Of a DNA stretch of 5,048 nucleotides, positions 4,877 through 5,048 are shown piece by piece (positions within the stretch are counted from its first letter, which is position 1; each line of letters begins with the position of its first letter). The notes under the pieces were generated by a model that saw nothing but the letters and a program-made list of their open reading frames with translations, had not been told where the DNA came from and made no database searches. The stretch lies in contig SEHC01000282.1 in the NCBI GenBank assembly GCA_004173415.1, positions 1-5,048 on the forward strand, in the 5' to 3' direction. Position numbers and translations under genes: made by a program. The stretch is from Lysobacteraceae bacterium (GTDB taxonomy: Bacteria > Pseudomonadota > Gammaproteobacteria > Xanthomonadales > Xanthomonadaceae).

Positions 4877-4946
4877 GTCTGCTCGCGGACCGCTGTGCAT
4901 GGCCCCGGGGCTGGGCCGGGGGCGCCCCTGGCGAGGGCGGATCGGC

Positions 4947-4952
4947 TAAAAT
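4947..4952 (+). promoter_or_regulatory. Possible -10 element of gap
   Basis: TAAAAT lies 52 bases before the gap start codon in a GC-rich context and is the only good -10 hexamer there. No convincing -35 hexamer is found 16-18 bases upstream, where the sequence is GC-rich with palindromes (GCCCCGGGGC at 4902, GGGGCGCCCC at 4919), so the call rests on one element. Confidence 0.4.
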
Positions 4953-5004
4953 CGCCAATCCTGTTCCATTCAACCCAGTACGTTCTATCCAGGAGTTCCA
5001 GGCA

Positions 5005-5048
5005 ATGGCGATCAAGGTGGGCATCAATGGCTTCGGCCGCATCGGCCG
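5005..5048 (+). CDS. gap: Type I glyceraldehyde-3-phosphate dehydrogenase (first 14 codons only)
   Basis: GAPDH converts glyceraldehyde-3-phosphate to 1,3-bisphosphoglycerate with NAD+ in glycolysis. Only MAIKVGINGFGRIG and part of the next codon are inside the window, but this N-terminal Rossmann motif (GINGFGRIGR, the GxGxxG dinucleotide-binding loop) is highly characteristic. The ATG has a strong AGGAG site 9 bases upstream (4991-4995). The gene runs off the right edge and is transcribed divergently from ompW. Cofactor preference and paralogue (gapA or another copy) cannot be told from 14 residues. Confidence 0.93.
   Translation, partial: MAIKVGINGFGRIG

Overview
The window is GC-rich, densely packed bacterial DNA. 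Its proteins (OmpW, an S1/P1 nuclease, a DUF1330 protein, a BLH-type metallo-hydrolase with split YeeE/YedE halves, and type I GAPDH) suggest a gammaproteobacterium of the Xanthomonadaceae/Lysobacteraceae kind (Lysobacter, Luteimonas and relatives). That placement is inferred from protein flavour and composition, not from a marker gene. All genes lie on the minus strand except the first codons of a GAPDH gene at the right edge.

Left block (1-2629, minus strand, transcribed right to left): a persulfide-dioxygenase-like metallo-beta-lactamase protein, a broken YeeE/YedE transporter half, the second YeeE/YedE half (DUF6691), a small exported protein with a sulfite-oxidase/molybdopterin-binding fold, and molybdate-binding ModA, which runs off the left edge. 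The last four reading frames are joined by three successive ATGA stop/start overlaps, so this is almost certainly one translationally coupled operon linking sulfane-sulfur/sulfite chemistry to molybdenum. The join between the hydrolase and the first YeeE half is abnormal. The hydrolase loses its usual C-terminal tail, the transporter loses its N-terminus, and the two are abutted in different frames.

Middle (2630-2931): a 302-base gap with a possible promoter for the left operon and a strong GC hairpin behind the next gene group. I see no gene in it.

Right block (2932-4794, minus strand): ompW, an exported S1/P1-type nuclease with all nine expected zinc ligands, and a small DUF1330 protein, closely spaced and probably co-transcribed. 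A perfect 12-bp inverted repeat covers every possible start codon of the nuclease gene.

The divergent region (4795-5004) between ompW and gap holds a near-consensus FNR/ANR box placed exactly where a class II activator should sit relative to a -10-like hexamer for ompW. It also holds a second palindrome over the -35 region and a short hairpin just upstream of the ompW ribosome binding site. I found no RNA genes, CRISPR arrays or mobile elements.
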